DNA of 64,000 bases, from the NCBI GenBank assembly GCA_911728455.2, contig OU452223.1, positions 4,982,174 to 5,046,173 on the forward strand. The letters run 5' to 3'. Positions within the stretch are counted from its first letter, which is position 1; each line of letters begins with the position of its first letter. The position numbers and the translations under genes are program-made. This DNA is from Marthasterias glacialis. Its lineage: Eukaryota > Echinodermata > Asteroidea > Forcipulatida > Asteriidae. The notes beneath the pieces are model-generated. The model made no database searches, was not told the DNA's origin, and was given only the letters and a program-made list of their open reading frames with translations. Below are positions 28,489-43,400 of this stretch, in pieces.

Positions 28489-31400
28489 GGTTTATTAAAA
28501 ACTCTGCTCATTGCAGCCTACTGGCTGAATTACAAGACAGGTTACAATTTTGAAAAATATTTTAAAAACCAGGCAAGATTTAAGAGAGTAAGACCATAGA
28601 AAAACATTTTTAAAAATCAGTAAGATAGGCCTACTGTAGGCATGAACAATAAATAAAAAGATTGCACAACAAAACGTACATGAAACTACAAAAAAACAAG
28701 ATCAAGAACAAAAACAACAAAAGCAAAAAATTAAGGGGATGTTTGGAGTGAGCTGAGAGTATTGTTGACAATTTTGTTGAGGTAGGGGACCGGACTATTT
28801 TTTAGGAGGGTGGTTTTACATGTTATTTCATGGAGAGTTCTTTTGGACCTGAGATTCACAGTATGTGAGCTTTTGGATTGGACAAACCATTCATTAAATT
28901 TATTTGAGTTATATGACTTTAAGGCAAAATTTGTACATAGTGTAATTCTTCGAGTGTATAACGGTTCCAGACCCAGAGTGGTTAATGCTTGAGTGTAGTG
29001 ATTATCTTTGTTGCCTAAAATGATGCGAGATGTTCTCAACTGTGACAAATTTTGTCCTGGTTTTTTTCATTTTATTTTAAATATTTGTGTTGATAAATGG
29101 TTGTAAGAAGCAGAGTGAGGTGGGAAATTTTCTCACACATTGCAGTACTTGAGATGGACTTATTTTCAACAGCATTTGCTCCTGGTATTAAGTTTCGAAC
29201 CATCAGACCGATCCATTAAGCCCCTGCCTACTAACGCATTGACCAATCACAGCCTTGACAACGCCACTTAAAGTCCGATACATTAAAATCCCATTAGAAA
29301 AGTAAACAAACTGCTGCCATTGTTCTGACACACAACAGCACACACAATTGTACTAACTTTTGTACTCAAGAGCATTCAAGTTATGCGTAATGTATGGTAC
29401 ATGCACTACCTTCCACACAGTTCGCATGCACAGATGAGTTTCATTTTGTTACAATCGCACAACGTGCAAAATTCAGTAAAACAGAGTAAAGTAAATAGGA
29501 GCTGTTTGGACCATAAACAAATTGATATGATACAAAAATTGAGCTTTAAGATTGAACCAAAGCGTTTTGAAGTCTGTCAATCGTTACAAGTCATGGTTGC
29601 TACCATATACTCTATCCAGTTGGTAAGTAATGACGATTTGGAGCCGGAAGTGGACTGTAACGAATGGCTATGAACATGCACGGATACCATTCATTTACAT
29701 TGCACCTTCGGCTCCAAAACGACATCACTTACCAACTGGATAATCCCATCAGAGTAAGACCATGGCACCTAGCGCTTGTAGAATAAGTCACTGATAAAGG
29801 GAAGGAATTAAAAGACTTACGTGTTGACTCTGTGTAGGACGCAGGCTCACTGACGCGCTCCAACTGCCCCACTCCACTCACTGTTACAACCTCAATGTCG
29901 TACATTGTGTTCGGAGTAAGCCCATCTAGCGTTGTCTCGGTTATAGTGATGTCATCTGATGTAACCTTTGGTGTACCATCCGATATATAGGACACCTAGT
30001 GGTTACAGAAAATTAAAATTTTCAAATTATATAGTTTGTAGACATTTGTATGTCCCAGGGGTGGATCCAAGGGGGGGGGCGTGAGGGGCGCACACCCCCC
30101 ACCCTATTTTTCCTTCCGAAAAAAAATCAAGATATCATCCCGCCCACTTGCAATGAGAAATAAACTTTCGACATTAAACTACAATGTTCACTGTAATGTC
30201 AAACAATAAGAGGCCACAACTTGCCTTCAATCATCATTTGCTGCTTGATCGGTAAATTCCACGCCCCCCCCCCTTTTGGAAAATCCTGGATCCGCCCCTG
30301 GGGTGGATTTCACAAAACTAGTCCTAACTTATGACTAGTCCTAACTTATGACTAGTCCTAACTTATGACTAGTCCTAACTTATGACTAGTCCTAACTTAT
30401 GACTAGTCCTAACTTATGACTAGTCCTAACTTATGACTAGTCCTAACTTAGGACTAGTCCTAACTTATGACTAGTCCTAACTTATGACTAGTCCTAACTT
30501 ATGACTAGTCCTAACTTAGGACTAGTCCTAACTTATGACTAGTCCTAACTTATGACTAGTCCTAACTTAGGACTAGTCCTAACTTATGACTAGTCCTATA
30601 AGTTAGGACCAGTTACTCGTCCCAACTCGAGATGAGACTAGTCCTAGAGCTTTGTGAAATCCACACCAGGTGGTATTGATACATCACATCCAGGGCTGCC
30701 ACAGAAGGTGATTCAAGTTCTATTTTACCAGTTAACGACAAGGTTCTCACAATTTTTCCATGCCACCTGACAGTATCAATTTCTCGGGACAGTCAGAGTA
30801 ATTTTTCTTTGAGAACACCCCTGGCAAAGAAAACCCTGACTAAACAATGCAGAGATTCTCATTGAAGCACCGGGATTTTTTGTTTCTCTTTGGTGAAAAT
30901 ATCAGATTCATTCAGCATGAATTGCAAAACCTCGGCCGGGACACACAGCCGGTAATTGGTCCCATGGCCGGAACCAAGGCTGGAATCTCCGCTCACTCGA
31001 ACTTATCTCTATTGAGCCGAAACACAATGATAAACAATGGTGGAAGACTCTCGATGTCTCATAATCCTCTTCTTATAAAAAAAAGGTCAAAGATCTGGAA
31101 TCGGGGATTACACAATAACTCCCCCATAAGGGGAGAATTTCAGCATTACTTTCAGTACCACCTGTCCTCTTTTTGTGGGTGAAACGAAGTATTGCACGGT
31201 GAGTGCATGCACTGTACATGCTCCGGCATGGAATGTCTGGGCGACCATCATTCAAGTCTTCCAAATTTCAACAAAAATACAAAGTTACAAATTCAGGATT
31301 ATATTTACCCGGTAGCCAGTCACATCTCCGGCAGGGCGAGTCCATCTCACTAAGAGGGACACCGGTGTCTTGGCCTCAATGAAGGAAGGGGTCAAAGGGT

Positions 31401-34400
31401 TCAGGGGAGGGTTGGGAACTGGAAGAAAGACAAAAACAAATCTGAATTGAAAGGGAAGGTACACCACTGTCTTTTCACTCCTCTGTTTTTGTTCCAATTG
31501 TTTTACTAAACTGCAGCGTATTCCTACCAACTAACCTGTGACAGATTCAAACCATAGAGTTATATATAAGAACTAGAGGGAGCACTCGCGATGTCACGCA
31601 CAGAGCTCCGCTGACCCACCATGGGTGAAAATCCCTATGGGTCAATTGCATACGAACGTCCACTTAGAAAATGTCTGCTGTGTAAACTGATGAGTGATCA
31701 GTGTAATATGAAAGGTCAGCGCCATTTTCTCAGTAACCAAAAATGCTTCTTGTCAGGCCGTGTCGCATGTGGGTGTGTGTTGGTGATAGGACTTCCGACC
31801 TTCCAACCTTTGGAAGTTGACATCATGTTTTTTCTTAATGGGACCATGTGATATTTTTAGATCATCGTAATCTTGACATCGCACTCTGTCTAGGGGCATT
31901 TGGTGCGTTTCAATTGAATGTGTAAAACCCAAGACGCAACCTGTCCAATTTTGAGGGCAGTTGCAGGCGGTTTGAGGAGTAACAGACTGGGCAGTTGCGG
32001 GCGGTCTGGGGACTAAAGTGTTAAAGTCTTTATCGTTGATATTATTTAAACCAACCTGTGCGTGTTTGTGTTTCTCCTGTGATGCCAGTAAGCCCTTGGG
32101 TAACCACGCGGATCGTGTACTCCCTGCCCGGTGTGAGACCAGAGAATGTGGCCTCCAGGTTGACCAGGTTGATGTTGGAGGTTCCCTCATTTGGGATGAT
32201 GGACACGAGGTGTCGGATGAAGCCAGGCAGGGCGGAAGCATCCCCCCAGAAGACTGTGATAGTGGTACGGGTGATCTGCTGCACGGCCAACTGCGCCGGG
32301 CCAAGTTGAGCTGTACCGGACGAAACAATATTTATTGCACGGTGTACTGACCCCCATGCATCAACGTCACACGCAGTTCCTGTCTGACAACCTCGCCATT
32401 TCAGGAGTCAAGTTAAATGTACAAATAATAATGCCACATCGCCTGATTGCGCACAACACACAGGGACATTGACTCCCAAAATGGCGCAACCAAGATTATT
32501 GTTATGATGACGTCATGGCCCACTTTCATAGAGCTACTTAAGCACAAAAAGTAGCTGAGCACAAACAAAATTATGCTAACCAGAATGAGGTTACCAGCCC
32601 AAAAAGCATGTTACATGTACAATCTGTGACTGGAATCCTGCTTATTTTTGCTTAGCAAGAAATGAAATTTGGCCCAGGTGATAGGTCAAAACCTTGAGAA
32701 CCAAAGTCCGAATCAAGCGACTTCGGCTACGGCTATGGCCGCTGGCTGCAACGACAACGTTGAAGAATAGGAATCCTCCGCATTCCGGCCGTAGCCACAG
32801 CCGAAGCCATTCATTCAGACACGGCTTAAAGGGACCATGAAGAGGTTTTTTGTCACAGAACATTTTTGTGGCTTAATACATGGTTTGAAGTTAATAAAAC
32901 ATAGTATTGACTATTTTGATGTGTCTGTTATGCGTTAATACACTTTAATTGGGCCCGCCCCGAAAATGTGTGCCATCTGATTGCGCAATGATCCATGACG
33001 TAGGCTGTGGTAAAACATTTCAAAGATGGCTCTGGTGCCGAGTGGTCAACACTGCATTGTATGTTATTGTCACACACATGGCCCTGGTCAGCCGTTCAAC
33101 TGTCTATGTCACAGATTTTATATTAATGAGGAAGGGTGGGCGGAGCACGGCAACCCCCTAATTTTAGAAATCGTTATTTCTACGATTAATGCGCATGTAA
33201 AAATGTGAAAAAAGTAAAGATATACTATAATAGGCATACTTTATTTTTTTAACCAATAAAAAAAAATAATTCATGGGACCTTTAATAAAGAAATAAAGGT
33301 AGCACTTGACTACAAAAGTTCCATTTTATTTAGTCAGGGTGGACCTTTACTTGCGAGGTGATGGTGTGAGGATTTGTTAAAAAAAAGTTTACTCCATCCA
33401 TTTTATTTAAGCAAATGGTCACGTCAACACCTTGCAACTCCCTCCCCTACCCAGAACAAACCTCATCACTGTGCACTTACTTGTATTTGCCTCAACTCCT
33501 CTGGGTTCACTGTACGTTTCTTCACCCACTGGCCCACTGACAGCAGCCACGTTAATCGTATATGTCTTTTCTGGTTCAAGTCTGGACACAGTGAATTCAT
33601 TGGGGTCGTTCTTGTCTACGGATCCTGCAATGACTTCATCACCAGCTTCAGTAATGTATGATACCCTGCAAGAAATGATTTAAACAGTTAAAAAAAAAAA
33701 AAAAAAAAAAAAAAACAATCTCTGTTGACGTATGTAAACGTATGTCATGGTTGTATTGTATACTTGGGTGTGATCCCTGGCTACACGGCAGTAACCGGTT
33801 GAATGGCTTCTGACTGGCACCCGCGAACAAAGATATTAACAAAATAAGGAGATCGCCAACATAAGGGCTGGATAGCTCAGTTGGGAGAGCGCCGGTTCAT
33901 TAATCTAGGGGTCGCTGGTTCAAATCTCACTCCAGTCAATGTTCCTTTGTTCACCCCAAAATTCACTCTAGCAATATTTTTCTCAGAAAGAAACTTTTCA
34001 GGCAAAGGAAGATCTACGGAGAAATCCTCCCGATTCGTCTGATAACAAATCGGTGGCAAATTCCTGGAATGAAAATTCACTGGTCTGGGCATCTTACCTG
34101 TATCTATCAAATACATCAGTGCCTTGATGTGGAGTCCATGCGATATCAACCGTCAGTGCAGATGTGTTGGTAACTGTAACTGACTGTACTGGTTGAGGCA
34201 CTGTAGTCGGAAATACGGAAATAAATATATTTAGAAGCTTACAGATCCTGCGTAATAGCATACAAATATAACATAGCTGGTGGATGAGCAGTCCAATGCA
34301 TTGGAAGTTGACAAGTTAGTTCCTGAGACAAAAACCGAGGGCACTAGTCTATCCATGTCCAATGGGAGACTTTTGAGACGCTGGCGGCAGTGGACACAAC

Positions 34401-37400
34401 GGTCCTTTTGTGACAGTTCTGAGTATGCGCGCACATGAAGACATAACAACACATCCAGACTTGTTGGGTCCTGCATTGTTGGACTTATTGTCCCTTTCCT
34501 AAAGATCTTTTTCTTTCTTTTTTTATGGAAGTCGCCAGACACACAAGGCCAGTAAGCCAATCGAGGTGTGGGCTACAAATCAACTGTTTTATCCAGGGGC
34601 CGTTGCCACCTACTCCTGGGGCTGAAACAGGGTAACCCCCTTTGCAGTTCGTAAGGATGTAGGCTTAGGTATCATCTATCAGAAGCCTGGCTGGTAGAGC
34701 AAAAGGCTCTACCTCCCCAACTTTTACGGAGCAATTATGGTTAAGTGCCTTGCTCAAGGACACAAGTGTCATGACCGGGACTCGAACCCACACACCGATG
34801 ACTCAGCCACCAGAGCTTGAGTCCCACGCACTAACCACTCGGCCACGACCTTGTGGGGTCCATTCTCCCCATTGAGATTCCTTGTGGGGTCCATTGTTCT
34901 GTTGTCGTCAGGACCCCCACAAGTACTGGTGGGTAAGTTCTCAGTATTGTGCACAAGGTTCTGAGCATGCGTACTACTAGTGTGCACCGTGAAAAAGGAC
35001 CTTCCAAAAGTTTCCTATACCTCGAAAGCTAATAGCAACAGTCCACCCGAAATAAACCATCATTTGTTTTACTATATCTCATACTTTGGCATCATAAAGC
35101 TTTGCCATCATTGACCTTTGGAAAACGTGGATTGATATTTATGTGTGCCGTAATATGCTTCTTTTTATGTGTATAGCTAGGGAGATGTTCAAACGTGCAA
35201 CAGTTCCACGCTTTGTAAACAGCAAAAATAGCATCTGGCACGTGATGGTAAATAATCCAGTGAGAATAAGGCTCTCGATCATGAATATGCATGAGGTATA
35301 ACAATTAAGCATAAGCACTGCAGGTCAAAGGTTGTTCATTGGCTCATCCTGTGCACATTGAACGCATGGATGCACATCACTATGTTTCACAATTGTTTTG
35401 CTTAAATGTTGGTGGGAAAAAAAACTACTGCTGAACATTCCTAAATCTCATGCCTGCATCAGGTGATAGAAGTTCCGTTTCATGTGCACCAAAGCTATGG
35501 AATGATCTCCCCTATCAACTACACGCACTTGACTCCTGACAGATCTTCAAAATCCAGCTTAACCAGTTGAAACCGGATGACGTCAATACACGCAATGTTT
35601 CCCCCGCCTGGAAACAGAGGTCATCTTGCGACGCCATTTTGTAATTTCGAACCCCCCGAGCTAAGGTCGCCCGATCATTCAACTGCGGAGCGTGCGCAGA
35701 CCACGCACACGCTGGGTAACATTTCAATTCACCCACACAAGGACAAATAAAGGTTAAGCGTTTACTCGTATTTTGTGGCCATCTCTTTGAATCTGCTTAC
35801 ATTTAGTCCACTGCACTTGTCATTTCCACATGAAATTTTGTGAATTTTTTTCAACTTGTTTTTCTTCACTAAGCGCCTAAGAATAGGCAACTAGAATGAC
35901 GGCACTCTACAAATGCCTGATGATTGATTGACTGATTAATTGATTGATGTACAACTACACCGGGGCAACTTTATAGAGAGAAATTCTTACATGTTCTCTG
36001 GACAATACTAGTCTGTATGGATTCAGACGCCGGGTTAGTAAAGTAGAGAATCTCAATGGTGTATCTTTCTCCGGAATTAAGGCCATCGAACCTGTAGAAG
36101 GGTACATCATTGGTGACAGTGAAATCAGCTTGGGGATCGGTGCTGATACGAATAACGTAGTCCGTGGCGCTAACTGGAAGGACGCCCCATGTCACATATA
36201 TGAAATCTGTGCCAACCTCCTTCACAACAAGCACACCTGGCTGGGTTTCTGTAACGGGGGAAAAAAAAATGAAGGGAAACATTTGAACTCATGTTATTAT
36301 TGTATCAGGGATACAGCACAACACCATCGTTTCAGTTTCTACCCTACAGGGTTGTTTAATAAATGCTGCTCTAGAAGGTCGTGGGTTCAAATCCCACCAA
36401 GGTGCTTGTTGATTAGACCGATCCGTTAGGCCCCGCCTACCTTAGCAACTGCCTAGCAACAGCACATGGTGTGACTTTCTTGCCACGATTGCAGCTGTGG
36501 TTCGACTGCGGCCATACACACATATCGGATACACACACCCACATGTACATGGTTTTCATGAACGGTATGGATTTAGTTTCGTGGCCTTTTGACCAGTGCC
36601 TTGAGTCCAAAGAACAATGCAGACAGGAACAATGTTAAACCACTTTTACACGACTGTACAAGGACCACTGCTGTGGGATTTGCACCACCAGAAGTACAAA
36701 AAATTAAATTTAGTACAGTAAATGTGTGCTATTGTGTGTCAGAACAATGGCGGTGGTTTGTTTACTTTTCTAATGGGATTTTAACGTGTCGGACTTTTGT
36801 CGGACTTTCAGTGGCATTGTCAAGGCTGTGATTGGTCAAAACGTTAGTAGGCGGGGCTTAATGGATCGGTCTATTAGCATAACGGAGCAGGCCTAGTGTA
36901 AGAGAGACCAGCCAGCAAGTTGTTGGAGTTCATTTAAATTGTTGCCAACCCAGAATTCTTATGGGATGGCCATTATTCTTGTCGACTCCACTTTCTTTTA
37001 GTGTCTAAACCTGTCTAAACTCTGTCTTTAGATGAGATATATTTTCTCGAAACCGACGGCCTTTGGTCCAGCTGCTCGGATCTAGGGGAAGAACTGCCAC
37101 AAATTTAAACAGCAGAGACACATATTGTGGTGTTATGCCTTTGGTTAACATGACATTCTCCCAAAAAATTTAACAAACAGAATAAAAGTGTGGTGAAGAG
37201 GTTTTCAACTAGTTGTTTAAACACGCTGAGGCCTGGTTCTTGATAATTTTACCAAGAAGAAGTTGAGGTCAAATTATCGAGAACCAGGCCTCACTGTGTT
37301 TAAACAACTTGCTGAAAACCGATTCAAAACACTTTTATTCCCATTCATAAATACCTTCCTGTTAAAAACATCCAAAAACCTTTAAAAGTTGAGAACAAAT

Positions 37401-40400
37401 CTGACAGCTCACCTCGCTCAGGTCCGCGTTAAATTTCTATCCATGTTGAGCGCCTTGTGCCAAGTTTCAAAATTGCACGCTCAAGATTTAAACTCGTGCA
37501 AGCCAAATTTGCATACTGCCAACTTCCTCCATGGGGCTACCAATTGAAACTGGGCCGTGCAATTTGTGCCCTCTGCGCAATCGTCTGATAGCGCCCTCTT
37601 TTGACTCTATTTCCTCAGTCCATGTTTAAATGCTTTGTGCCATGTCTCTAGCACGGGTTTAAACGTGGCCACGCGATCTTCTCTCAACCAATCAGATTGG
37701 ATAAACCGTCCCAGGTATTTATAAATTTAATTTTTATAAACTGTGAACCACACAGAAAGAGAAAAAGAAATTCTTCTCACAGTCTCTCTATGCTACAAAA
37801 ATGGCACAGTACGAAGGATGGGGTGAAAGTGCTTTAAAAACTTACCTGTACGTTCACACAAATCACTGGGTGCGCTCTTTGATTCATACAGGACATTTGT
37901 TACGCTATACACCGTGAACTTGTAGAGCTGATCGGGCGTCAGGCCCTCCACCGTTGCAACAGTAACATCCTTTTTGACTTTGAACGTTCCTGGTTGGCGT
38001 CCGTCCGCTGGGTAGTATTCAACCTGGTAATACTCAAAGTTTGGGCTTGTCGGAGCAACCCATAAGATCTGGATGGAGCTCACATCTTTGGTCGCAACTT
38101 GAAGATTCCTGACTGCTTCTGGTCCTGCATAATAGAGGAGAAGTTTTAAGATTTGGTACTTGGTAATGTTTTCCTCCTAAAAATCTCCATGTAGGAGTTT
38201 AGACTGGAGGTTCGCAGAGGGTGGATTCTATAAGTGGCGGAACAATTACAAAAATAAATCGTGATGACTTATTTCATCAAGGAAATAAGTTAACATTGGA
38301 TTTGTCAAAAGCCCTGTTCGGACTTTTTGGGGGGTAAACTAACCAAGCAAATGGGTAACCTGACCATTGTAATTCCAGTGCGAACAGCCTCGGAAAATTT
38401 CAATTGACCTAGTCCAATGGGTAGTTTGACCGGCCACTTTCTGCCCAGGTAAGCTTACCAGGTCAAACTAACTGAACCAAAAAATCCAGTGCGGATGCAT
38501 CGTCCAGGTAAAACCGGCCAGTAAAATACCACATACGGTTCGCACGCGCAAAGGCTGGTTTAAAGTTGGTTGCGCGATGGTCGCGTGACGGTAACATCGA
38601 CGCGACGCGCAGCTCTTAGTCCACGCTGACGCATCAGTTGGTTTGTTTCACCATCGTCTCAGTTAGTTTACCCACGTCAAATAATCCAAGTGCGGACACC
38701 GGTAAAATTTACCCATTGGAAGTTTCCCATGGTCTCAGTTAATAATAACAATAATAATAATAAACAATTCTTACATAGCGCATAATACTAAAACAGTCTC
38801 TATGCGCTTAATGAAGTGAACAGATAAGTTCTCAGTTGAAGTTTAAATTGTTCTAGCGTGGGAGAGTTTTTGATATGGTTTGAAAGGTTGTTCCGAAGTT
38901 CCGGTGCAGCGAATTGGAAGCCACGTTGACCGTATGATTTAGTGATAACTGAGTTAAAGTGAGAAGATCTTTGGAGCAGGAACGAAGAGTTCTTGGTGGT
39001 TGATATTTGTGGATTAGATCTTTGAGATAAATCGGGGCTGATTCATGTGTGCACTTGTAAACCAAAACCAAAACTTTGAAAGTAATTCGGGATTTAATTG
39101 GTAGCCAATGTCACTGATGTAAGACTGGGGAAATGGGTTAAATATTTATCCTATGCTAACGCGGCTGAGGTTAGTTCGATCTGTTACAACCACCATTTGA
39201 CACTTAGTTGTCAGCCTCTATGGCATTTCTAATCTAATTGTTTGACAATCAGCAAACTAAAGACCTTGCGCAACTTCGTCACAGATCACGCACATGCTTT
39301 CAAAATTGCTATTTTGGTGATCACCTCTCCATAAGAAAAGTAATAATAATAATAATTATAAATAATAATAATAATTATGTTTATAGGGTGCTTTGTACGG
39401 GTGTTTCTAAGCGCACAGTATTTATCCTTTAAGGTATTCGGAGTTATGAAGTATGTGACCTGTTCCTTTAGCACCATGTAACGGTTTACAAGGTGCTGTG
39501 GCGCAATCTGCAGCCAATCAAACCCTTTCTCTTTTCGATAAGTGTACTGGGTTCTTTTACGTGCATTACACAACACACGGGACCTACGGCTTTACGTCCC
39601 ATCCGAAGGACGCAGCAATAATGGTTAAGTGTCTTGCTTAAGGACACAAGTGTCACGACCGGGATTCGAACCCACACTCTTGCACGCGGTCGGTGACGTC
39701 ACGTGCAAACGGTCTATACTTTTTCTGTAATTCTTATAACCAACGTACTTGTTGAATAACGCGTATCAAATTCAGAAATGGCGTTGAAAATGACGGCAAT
39801 GTTGTAGACAGTTCCAGGTTGCAGAGGTGCCTCATTGCCAGGGGTAGGGAAGAAGGTGCTGAAGGTCTTGAAGAAGATCGGCATGTCGGATCCATCGAAG
39901 ATGATCTCATGGGCACTGGATGGCCTTCTGGGACCCAGCCAGATGTAGGTGAGGTAGATTTTCAATTTGACGTCTTGGAAGTCAGCCGCAGCCCACAGGA
40001 ACCCAAGAGAAGTAGATGTGTGCTGGTATGCGTAGAGAATGTTGCCCTGTACCATACCTATGAAATGAGGGACACCAAAAATCCATAGATCGTTATGTAT
40101 AGTGCTAAATCGGGGCAGGCCTATTTTTTTTCCCCTAAGTACGACCCCAGGCTAGTGATCAGTTCATTTGCTAAGCCTGCATGAATTTTGACTAGTCAAA
40201 AATACATGTAATTGTTTCTGTTGTGGTCATTTCTAGAACAGACCGATCCATTAAGCCCCGCCCCCATACATGTTGACCAATCACAGCCTTGGCTGCGCCA
40301 TCGAAAGTCTGACAAAAGTCCGACACGATAAAATCCTATTGGAAAATGTAAACATTCATGTCATGCAGTGTGGGATTGAAGAGACGCACATTATGCTGCC

Positions 40401-43400
40401 CACGTGTACAGTGGTGATGTAGCCAATGCTGTGATTGGTCAATATTTTTAGGGGGCTGGGCTTAATGGATCCGCCTACTGTATTTAGTCAGTTTGCAAAA
40501 TGAAATAATCACTGCATTCTAAAATAGAAAACGTGACGTTACATACTGGAATACTTTGGAGGAGTCTGCAATCGCTATACCTATACCTATAATTTTAAAC
40601 AAACTAAAACAACAAGTACTTAATGCATATTCATAATAATTATTTCATGACTTTAACAGAACGACTCAATTCACGTTCTGTCTGAAGGACGAAGCAATAA
40701 TGGTTAAGTGTCTTGCTTAAGGACACAAGTGTCACGAGCGAGACTCAAACCCACACTCTGCTGATCAGAAACACCAGAGCTTGAGTCCGGTGTTCTTACC
40801 CGCTCGGCCACGACACGCCACTCCAAGAAAAACGACTTCTGTCACAAGCCCTTTACAAATCAAGTTATAATACCTCATCTTTTGATTCTATCTGTTGATT
40901 GGCCGAAAGTGTGTCACGTGGTGTTGTGTATTTTTACTCTTGCAATGCACACCGACCAAAAGAACTATTAAACCGTACTATCCAATGATAGCCTAGCAAT
41001 CGATGTACTATCGATTGGATACCCTGGTACCCTGACTGCATTGACTTCAAGCAGTATAATGAGCTGTGTGACAACCTCGAACCCGGTGAAACGATCGAAT
41101 AGTACGTGCATTTGAAATACAATATGAGATCGACGGCAACAGTATTAGTCTGGTAACCCTCTTTCTTTTTGTCAAGATTTCCTGTCAGATTTTATACAGT
41201 TGTTTGAAGATTGATTACTACATATACGCATAGTTTTTTAACGAATATTATCACAAAAATGGATGACATTGAGGTGTTATAAAACAAATATTGACTGCTT
41301 TATGTCGTGGCGTAGTAAAACTACTCACTCTCGGTGATCCCCGGAGCTGCCTATCTTCCCTTGGCTCCGCCTCAGGAAGATAGGCTGCTCCGGGGATCAC
41401 CGAGAGTGACTAGTTTTACTACGCCACGAGATAAAGCAGTCAATAGTTGTATACTAATGTACCTGTTGATCCTGTCATAGATGTAGGAACACTTGTCTGT
41501 TTCGGAAACGTCCCCTCTGCTTCAATCACTGTTTGCACAGACACCTCAAAGGTCGTCATGGGTGGAAGATCAGTTATGTAAAGGATATTTTCAGGGCCTC
41601 GTGGTTTCTTTCCCGCGAAGTTACTGGCGCCATCAGCATCAACATACCAAACCTTTCGGGAGAAAAGAAGAAGGCATCATATAGAATGTTGAACGGCATC
41701 CTCCCAAGAAAAGCATAATCCATTCAACCAGTTACTGCCTTGTGGCCAGGAATCACACTCCATTATACAATACAACCATAGAGCTAGCTCTATGGATATA
41801 ACCTGAGAAGCGGCATCACAGGATCTACCTTAAGGGTGATGCGACTTTTTATTTTTTAAATATCAAACCTTGTGTTTTATTGCTTAAAACAATTCTTTAT
41901 ACTTGACAGAATATTTGAAAGGTTTTGTTTGTAGTTCGTATCGTATGTCAAAAAGATAGAATGGAAAGGACTTCAGCTCTCCTCACCTCGTAGTAATCAA
42001 AAACTCCAATAGGCACACCCCATTGTACACAGAGGTTGAAGATTCTATCCGGGGTTCCAAATGTGACCTCGGGAACCGGCTGAGGGTCTGTGGACATTGA
42101 GAATAGGAAGGTAAACAATACGTTAAGACGATTTGCAAAAGGAATAGGAAAACACCATGTCAACAGGGAATGGGCTGTAGGCACTCTGCAATTGGCAAAT
42201 GCCCCAATCTGTCGTCCTGACTTCCTGACAACTCAAAAGCGAGGCATCCAAATTGTTAATTTTCAACACTTTCACATTTAAAAAGACAGATAAAGCAGGG
42301 TGCCTAAACTAGAACAGGGTGTCCAAATTAGAAAAGGGTGTCCAAATTAGAATTGCCCTGATCTGTCATCCTAACTTCCTGAAAGTTCAAAAGCAGGGCA
42401 TCCAAACTAATTTTCAACACTTTTACATGTAAAAGACAGCTAAGCAGGGTTTCCATATTAGAACAAGGTGTCCAAATTAGAACAGAATGTCCAAATTAGA
42501 ACAAGGTATTCAAATTAGAACAGGGTGTCCAAATTAGAACAGGGTGTCCAAATTAGAACAAGGTGTCCAAATTAGAACAGGGTGTCCAAATTAGAACAAG
42601 GTATTCAAATTAGAACAGGGTGTCCAAATTAGAACAAGTTGCCCAAATTAGAACAGGGTGTCCAAATTAGAATAGGGTGTCCAAATTAGAACGGTGTGTG
42701 ATGGTCTATGAGACACCCAGACACCCCTCTGGCACTAATGGGCCACAGTAAAACTCCAGCAGCCGATTTCACAAAACTTTACACAACTGCATAAGTCCAC
42801 TTGCGCAACATTTAGTGCATAAGGTAGGCCACTTATGCAATAAAATGTGGCGCAAAAGGACTTATGCAGTTGCGTAAAGTTTTGTGAAATCGGCTGCAGG
42901 CTTTCTAATACACACAAGGGTTACGCATTGTGAAGAACATTAAACATGAGAGGTGCTTTTTCAAATACTGATTGCAAAAACGGCCAAAGTCGTTACGGTA
43001 AACCGTTGCCGGTGTGCACTAAGGTAAAGTTATTCTGTGTGTTTGGTTTGTGCTGGGGATGCAAGCACAGGCCAGCCAAGAATTGTCTTTATAACACTAC
43101 GGAGTGAGCAGAAAACATTAACCCTATCCGGACTGGGGATGAGCTATGCATGAAACAGAGACCTCTCTCCCCTGCATACAGTGCTGTTTCATTCGTGTAA
43201 TAATAAAAATAATAACCAGTTTTTATACAGCGCTTTATCACAGCCCGAAGGCCGTCCCAAAGCGCTTCTGACATTACTACCCCTGGTCAATGGGTCATTT
43301 ATTTCATTCCTTAAACCATCTCAGCTCCCTGGGGAGTATACAGCCGGTGCTGCGAGTAACCGCGCTCCAAGCTAATCATTCACATAAACCATCTCTGCCC

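Noticed and set aside
33866..33937. tRNA-like sequence (ggctggatagctcagttgggagagc ... ggttcaaatc)
   Set aside because: D-stem and B-box look right, but the anticodon stem and T stem do not pair well, and the surroundings resemble SINE debris. I do not call a tRNA gene.
39749..40057. Alternative D25 acceptor at the nearer acag (about 40048)
   Set aside because: It would start in phase 0 and break the phase-1 junction with D26; the catag acceptor keeps the frame.
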